Position numbers and translations under genes: made by a program | Assembly (NCBI RefSeq): GCF_900116645.1 | Contig: NZ_FPBO01000004.1 | Location: 248,001-312,000 of the forward strand | Direction of reading: 5' to 3' | DNA from: Pseudoduganella namucuonensis | GTDB lineage: Bacteria; Pseudomonadota; Gammaproteobacteria; Burkholderiales; Burkholderiaceae_D | Length of the DNA stretch: 64,000 nucleotides | Notes under the pieces: model-generated | Seen by the model: the letters and a program-made list of their open reading frames with translations, nothing else | Told to the model about the DNA's origin: nothing | The model's database searches: none | In this document: positions 59,935 through 64,000 of the stretch, one piece after another | Numbering within the stretch: position 1 is the first letter of the stretch | Layout: each line of letters opens with the position of its first letter

Positions 59935-60049
59935 AATTATGTTATTGCGGTTTCAAACCGAAGTCAACGAAACCTTGAAAATTGTGGCAGCGCCGCGGGC
60001 GCGCCCGGCACAGGCGGCGCTGGCCCAAGGCCGCCATAACGTGATATTG

Positions 60050-60076
60050 TTGCGCAATCAATAAATGATTGCGCAA
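60050..60076. promoter_or_regulatory. Perfect 27-bp palindrome upstream of the xyloside transporter gene
   Basis: TTGCGCAATCA and TGATTGCGCAA are exact 11-bp arms around ATAAA. It ends five bases before the ATG at 60082, so it covers the Shine-Dalgarno region; it can act as an operator and, in RNA, could hide the translation start. No clear Shine-Dalgarno is otherwise seen. Confidence 0.65.
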
Positions 60077-60081
60077 ACATA

Positions 60082-61347
60082 ATGCCCACAAAAATCAGGG
60101 GACTACGTTGGTGGATGATAGGTTTGATCATGCTGGGCGCGGTCATCAACTATCTGACGCGCAGCACGCTGGCCGTGTCGGCGCCCACGCTGCTCTCCGA
60201 ACTGAACATCACCACCCAGGAATACTCGTACATCACGGCCGCCTTCCAGGGCGCCATCATGCTGCAGCCGCTGTGCGGCTACGTGCTGGACGTGATCGGC
60301 CTGAAATACGGATTCGCCCTGTTCGCGGCGGCGTGGTCGGTGATCTGCATGGCGCACGGCCTGGCCACCAACTGGCAAGCCCTGGCCACCCTGCGCGGCC
60401 TGCTGGGACTGGCCGAGGGGTCGGCCAACCCGGCCGGCATGAAGGCGGTTTCCGAATGGTTCCCGGCCAGGGAGCGCGGGCTGGCGGGCGGCATCTTCAA
60501 CATCGGCGCCTCCCTCGGCTCCATGCTGGCGCCGCCGCTGGTGGTGTGGGCCATCCTGCATTACAACTGGCAGTCCGCGTTCGTGATCACCGGCGCGCTG
60601 GGCCTGGTGTGGGTGGCGGCCTGGCTGCTGCTGTACGACGCCCCGGCCCGCCACCGCCGCCTGTCGGCCGCCGAGGCGCAACTGATCGCCGCCGGCCAGG
60701 AAACGCACCTGCAAGGCGACGGCGCGCGCCCGTCCATTCCCGCCATCCTCAAGATGCGCAACTTCTGGGGCATCGCCCTGCCCCGCTTCCTGGCCGACCC
60801 GGCCTGGGGCACGCTGTCGTTCTGGGTGCCGCTCTACCTGACCACGGTGCGCCATTTCGACCTGATGCAGATCGCCATGTTCGCCTGGCTGCCGTTCCTG
60901 GCAGCCGACCTGGGCTGCCTGTTCGGGCCGCTGGTGGTGCTGGCCCTGCAAAAGCGGGGGGTGCGCCTGATCAACGCCCGCCGCGGCGCGTTCACCCTGG
61001 GCGCCTGCATGATGATGGGCGTGGCCTTTGTCGGCTTCGTGGACAGCCCCTACGCCGCGATCGCCTTGCTCAGCCTGGCCGGCTTCGCGCACCAGACCCT
61101 GTCCGTCACCGTCATCACCATGGCGTCCGACCTGTTCCGGCGCAACGAGGTGGCCACCGTGGCAGGCATGTGCGGCACCTTCGGCAACCTGGGCCTGCTC
61201 ATCTTCTCACTGCTGATCGGCGGGCTGATGGCCAGCGTCGGCTACACGCCCTTCTTCGTCAGCCTGGCGGTGCTCGACCTGCTGGCCGCCGTGCTGCTAT
61301 GGACCCTGGTGCGCGAGCCCGCCCCCCTCATCGAAAAAACAGCATGA
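60082..61347 (+). CDS. MFS transporter, probable xyloside or uronate-type carrier
   Basis: A 421-residue carrier with twelve helices. VINYLTRSTLAVSAPTL near residue 15 and GLAEGSANPAGMKAVSEWFPARERGLAGGIF near residue 115-145 are typical of the ACS/hexuronate-transporter branch (YYYTxR-like and RGxxxG positions). It overlaps the GH43 gene by ATGA. The pair probably takes up and splits xylo-oligosaccharides or other pentosides. Control by the 27-bp palindrome directly upstream is likely. Confidence 0.87.
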   Translation: MPTKIRGLRWWMIGLIMLGAVINYLTRSTLAVSAPTLLSELNITTQEYSYITAAFQGAIMLQPLCGYVLDVIGLKYGFALFAAAWSVICMAHGLATNWQALATLRGLLGLAEGSANPAGMKAVSEWFPARERGLAGGIFNIGASLGSMLAPPLVVWAILHYNWQSAFVITGALGLVWVAAWLLLYDAPARHRRLSAAEAQLIAAGQETHLQGDGARPSIPAILKMRNFWGIALPRFLADPAWGTLSFWVPLYLTTVRHFDLMQIAMFAWLPFLAADLGCLFGPLVVLALQKRGVRLINARRGAFTLGACMMMGVAFVGFVDSPYAAIALLSLAGFAHQTLSVTVITMASDLFRRNEVATVAGMCGTFGNLGLLIFSLLIGGLMASVGYTPFFVSLAVLDLLAAVLLWTLVREPAPLIEKTA

Positions 61348-63002
61348 TACGAAACCCCATCCTCCCCGGCTTCAATCCCGATCCGTCCATCGTGCGGGTG
61401 GGCGACGACTATTACATCGCCACGTCCACCTTCGAATGGTATCCGGGCGTGCAGATCCACCATTCGCGCGACCTGGTCAACTGGCGCCTGCTGACGCGCC
61501 CGCTCACGCGCGCCAGCCAGCTCAACATGCTCGGCGCGCCCGACTCCTGCGGCGTGTGGGCGCCTTGCCTGAGCCACGCGGACGGCTTGTTCTGGCTGGT
61601 CTACACCGACGTCAAGCGCTACGGCCGCACCTCCAGCGGCGGCGCCGCCGGCGCCGCTTCGCTGCGCGACTTCCACAATTACCTGGTCACCAGTCCGGCC
61701 ATCGACGGCCCGTGGTCCGATCCGGTCCACCTCAACAGCAGCGGCTTCGACCCCTCGCTGTTCCACGACGACGACGGCCGCAAATACCTGCTGAACCAGC
61801 TGTGGGACCACCGCCCCGGCGGCAACCGCTTCGCCGGCATCGTCGCGCAGGAATACTCGGTGGCGGAACGCCGGCTGACCGGCCGCCGCGAGAACATCTT
61901 CAAGGGCACGGCGCACGGGCTCACCGAGGGCCCGCACCTGTACAAGCGCGACGGCCACTACCACCTGCTCACCGCCGAGGGCGGCACCGGCTGGAACCAT
62001 GGCGTGACCATGGCCCGCGCCCGCCATCCGCATGGGCCGTACGAGCTGCATCCCGACCAGACCATCCTCAGTTCGCGCCACCGTCCGGACGCGGAGCTGC
62101 AGCGGGCCGGCCACGCCGACCTGGTGGACACCCGGGACGGCCAGACCTATATGGTGTACCTGTGCGGCCGGCCGCTGCGCAATCGCGGCACCTGCACGCT
62201 GGGGCGCGAAACCGCCATCCAGCCCGTTGTGTGGGGCGAGGACGGCTGGCTGCGCACCGTCGATGGACGGGGAACGGCGGAGGCCAGGGCCGCCGCGCCC
62301 AAGCTGCCGGAGCACCGTTTCGACCCCGAGCCGGCGCGCGAGGAATTCGACGCGCCGCGACTGCCGCTGGCCTTCCAGTGGCTGCGCACACCGTGGCCGG
62401 AAGAGCTGTTCAGCCTGGCCGCGCGGCCCGGGCATTTGCGCCTGTATGGCCGCGAAAGCCTGGGCAGCCTGTTCCGCCAGGCGCTGGTGGCGCGGCGCCA
62501 GCAGGCGCACTGCTACAGCGCGAGCACCGTGGTCGAATTCGAACCCGAGCATTTCCAGCAGCAGGCCGGGCTGGTCTGCTACTACGGCGGCGCCAAGTTC
62601 CATTACCTGTACATCACGCACGACGAGACGGTGGGCAAGCATTTGCGCGTGATGAGCAGCCTGCCCAACCACGTGCAGTCGGACAGCTTCACGGCGCCGG
62701 TCGCGCTGCCGCCCGGCGTGCCGGTGCAGCTGCGCGTGGACGTGGACGAGGAGCGCCTGTATTTCGGCTACCGGCTGGACGACGGCGACTGGCAATGGCT
62801 GGCGCAGCAATTCGACGCCAGCATCCTGTCGGACGAGGCGAACGCGCCCGGCCAGCCCAACTTCACCGGCGCCTTCGTCGGCATGGCCTGCCAGGACATG
62901 GCGGGCACCGCCCTGCACGCCGACTTCGACTATTTCGAATACCGCGAGCGGCCATATTGCGTCAACCCGATGGGGGCGCCGTCCGCGGCCGAGCCGGCCT
63001 AG
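61344..63002 (+). CDS. Glycoside hydrolase family 43 (beta-xylosidase-like)
   Basis: A 552-residue GH43 enzyme. The five-bladed propeller has the base Asp in PGFNPDPSIVRVGDDYY near residue 13, the modulating Asp in SSGFDPSLFHD near residue 135 and the acid Glu in HGLTEGPHLY near residue 193. A C-terminal beta-sandwich follows (residues about 330-540), with SLFRQALVARRQQAH and KFHYLYITHDE, as in XynB-type beta-xylosidases. No signal peptide, so it is intracellular. It overlaps the transporter gene and is convergent with the GH10 gene. Confidence 0.9.
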   Translation: MIRNPILPGFNPDPSIVRVGDDYYIATSTFEWYPGVQIHHSRDLVNWRLLTRPLTRASQLNMLGAPDSCGVWAPCLSHADGLFWLVYTDVKRYGRTSSGGAAGAASLRDFHNYLVTSPAIDGPWSDPVHLNSSGFDPSLFHDDDGRKYLLNQLWDHRPGGNRFAGIVAQEYSVAERRLTGRRENIFKGTAHGLTEGPHLYKRDGHYHLLTAEGGTGWNHGVTMARARHPHGPYELHPDQTILSSRHRPDAELQRAGHADLVDTRDGQTYMVYLCGRPLRNRGTCTLGRETAIQPVVWGEDGWLRTVDGRGTAEARAAAPKLPEHRFDPEPAREEFDAPRLPLAFQWLRTPWPEELFSLAARPGHLRLYGRESLGSLFRQALVARRQQAHCYSASTVVEFEPEHFQQQAGLVCYYGGAKFHYLYITHDETVGKHLRVMSSLPNHVQSDSFTAPVALPPGVPVQLRVDVDEERLYFGYRLDDGDWQWLAQQFDASILSDEANAPGQPNFTGAFVGMACQDMAGTALHADFDYFEYRERPYCVNPMGAPSAAEPA

Positions 63003-63024
63003 GCGAACGATCCGGTGGACCGGG

Positions 63025-64000
63025 TCAGGCTGCGCGCGCCGGCATCGTCCTCAGCACGTCCGCGATAGCCGCGCGCATCGGCTTGGCCCGCAGCTGCGCG
63101 TCGTACGGACATGGGCGCGAAGGCAGGCCGTCGCGGCGCTTGGCGTCCTTCCACGTTTGCAGCCAGCTGACGTCGTCGCTCAAGCCCCACAACAGGAAGT
63201 CGCGGCAACGCGGATAGCTCAGCGTCAGCTCGAGGAAATCGCGCGCGATGCCCGCCGCCGCCGCGTCGCGCTGCGCGATGTCGGCCGGCAGTTCGCGGTC
63301 GCTGACGTCGAACTCGGTGATCAGCAAATCCAGCCCCATGCCGCTGGCCTCGTCGAGGAAGGCGCGCCACTCGCGCAGACCGCGTGCGCGCGCCTCGCCG
63401 TCGCCGGCGCCGCCCCACGCGCCGATATGACTTTGCAGGCCCAGCGCGTGCACGGGCGTTCCGCGCGCCTTCAGGCCGGCCAGCAGTTTCAGCACGCCGG
63501 CGCGGTGTTTGGCGCTGTCCTTGCCCGGCCCCATGTAATCGTTGTAGACCAGCTGCGCGTGCGGCGCGTGTTCCCGCGCGAGGCGGAACGACAGGTCGAT
63601 CTGCTCCAGCGCGCCCATCTTCTCGTTGAGCGCATTGGCGATCAATTCGCCGGTGCCGGGGTTGACGGCCTCGTTGACCACGTCGTAGCTGTACACGTCC
63701 TTGCCGAAGTGGCCGCAGGTGGCGGCGATATGCTCGCGCAGCAGACGCTCCGCCTCTTGCGCGGGATTGGCGCCGAAACCGTGGCGGGTGACCCATTCCG
63801 GCAGCCAGCGCGGGTCCTGCCACACCAGGCAGTGGCCGCGGATCAGCATACCCTGCCGCTTGGCCCAGCCGAACAGTTCATCGGCCCGGCGGAAATCGTG
63901 CGGCCCCGGCTTCGGCTGCAGCGCCTGCCATTTGCTTTCGTTTTCCGCCACCAGTACGCCGCATTCGCGCGCCATCAGCGCGCGATAGGCCGGATTGTTG
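63025..64000 (-). CDS. Glycoside hydrolase family 10 endo-xylanase, 5' end outside window
   Basis: About 325 residues of a GH10 enzyme. The acid/base Glu is in YDVVNEAVN and the nucleophile Glu in LLITEFDVSD; the earlier RGHCLVWQDPRW (the family's RGHTLVWH block) and the late LLWGLSDDVSW are all present. The reading runs off the right edge, so its start and any signal peptide are not visible. Its partner genes on the other strand are the xyloside transporter and GH43 enzyme. Endo-xylanases are usually secreted, giving the oligomers the neighbours use. Confidence 0.9.
   Translation of the reverse strand, partial: NNPAYRALMARECGVLVAENESKWQALQPKPGPHDFRRADELFGWAKRQGMLIRGHCLVWQDPRWLPEWVTRHGFGANPAQEAERLLREHIAATCGHFGKDVYSYDVVNEAVNPGTGELIANALNEKMGALEQIDLSFRLAREHAPHAQLVYNDYMGPGKDSAKHRAGVLKLLAGLKARGTPVHALGLQSHIGAWGGAGDGEARARGLREWRAFLDEASGMGLDLLITEFDVSDRELPADIAQRDAAAAGIARDFLELTLSYPRCRDFLLWGLSDDVSWLQTWKDAKRRDGLPSRPCPYDAQLRAKPMRAAIADVLRTMPARAA

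Noticed and set aside
60069..61343. Upstream extension of the GH43 frame through the MFS gene
   Set aside because: The MFS gene is in another frame with clear helices; GH43 begins at the ATG at 61344 with its usual N-terminus.

Overview
The window is about 64 kb of GC-rich DNA (roughly two-thirds G+C by eye). Protein resemblances and gene mix suggest a betaproteobacterium of the Oxalobacteraceae type (Massilia, Duganella, Janthinobacterium relatives): Ralstonia-like nag genes, many TonB/MFS/glycosidase genes, c-di-GMP enzymes and a DUF3185 protein. This placement is an inference from the sequence alone. No rRNA, tRNA, CRISPR array or intact insertion sequence was seen.

Layout. (1) 1-2.34 kb: a minus-strand cassette of a LuxE-like acyl-activating enzyme, a NifU/IscU-like scaffold and a NifS-like cysteine desulfurase that runs off the left edge; two perfect dyads lie upstream of it. 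(2) 2.6-6.1 kb: small unknown proteins and a metzincin-like zinc peptidase. (3) 6.1-14.9 kb: an MHYT-GGDEF-EAL protein, a DHH-family phosphoesterase, a CE2 acetylxylan esterase beside an L-arabinose/D-galactose 1-dehydrogenase, a membrane GGDEF cyclase and a TadE/TadG-like pair. (4) 15.0-26.2 kb: a complete salicylate-to-gentisate-to-pyruvate/fumarate operon. It holds salicylate 5-hydroxylase NagAa/G/H/Ab, gentisate dioxygenase NagI, fumarylpyruvate hydrolase NagK, maleylpyruvate isomerase NagL and a full branched-chain-type ABC importer, with a divergent NahR/NagR regulator. (5) 26.3-30.1 kb: ribA, a trypsin-like protease, an FHA protein, a decayed gene remnant, a cluster of GGGGTCAGGTTC repeats and a DUF3185 protein.

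(6) 30.2-60 kb: the most interesting part, a large apparent aromatic-glycoside catabolic locus. It has two paralogous TonB receptors, an extradiol-type VOC enzyme with an FrsA-like hydrolase, homologues of the C-glycoside deglycosidase subunits (DgpB/CarB and DgpC/CarC) with a Gfo/Idh oxidoreductase, and four further TIM-barrel isomerase-like proteins plus one with a twin-arginine leader. It also has a GMC sugar dehydrogenase with its small subunit (LacA/LacC type), a GH3 glycosidase, an LLM flavin monooxygenase with an FMN reductase, and MFS carriers. Regulators are a LacI protein, a NodD-like LysR protein and a TetR protein. Shared operator-like motifs suggest two regulons: a GGAAARCG motif for LacI and an ATTCTRATTWT dyad for TetR.

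(7) 60-64 kb: a xyloside MFS carrier, a GH43 xylosidase and a truncated GH10 xylanase, with a perfect 27-bp palindrome ahead of the carrier.

How it may work together (inference): plant material supplies xylan, arabinose, salicylate and flavonoid-type glycosides. Outer-membrane receptors import the glycosides, glycosidases or 3-oxidation plus C-C cleavage release the aglycone, flavin and extradiol enzymes attack the ring, and the NodD-like regulator with its efflux pump may sense and export aromatic products.
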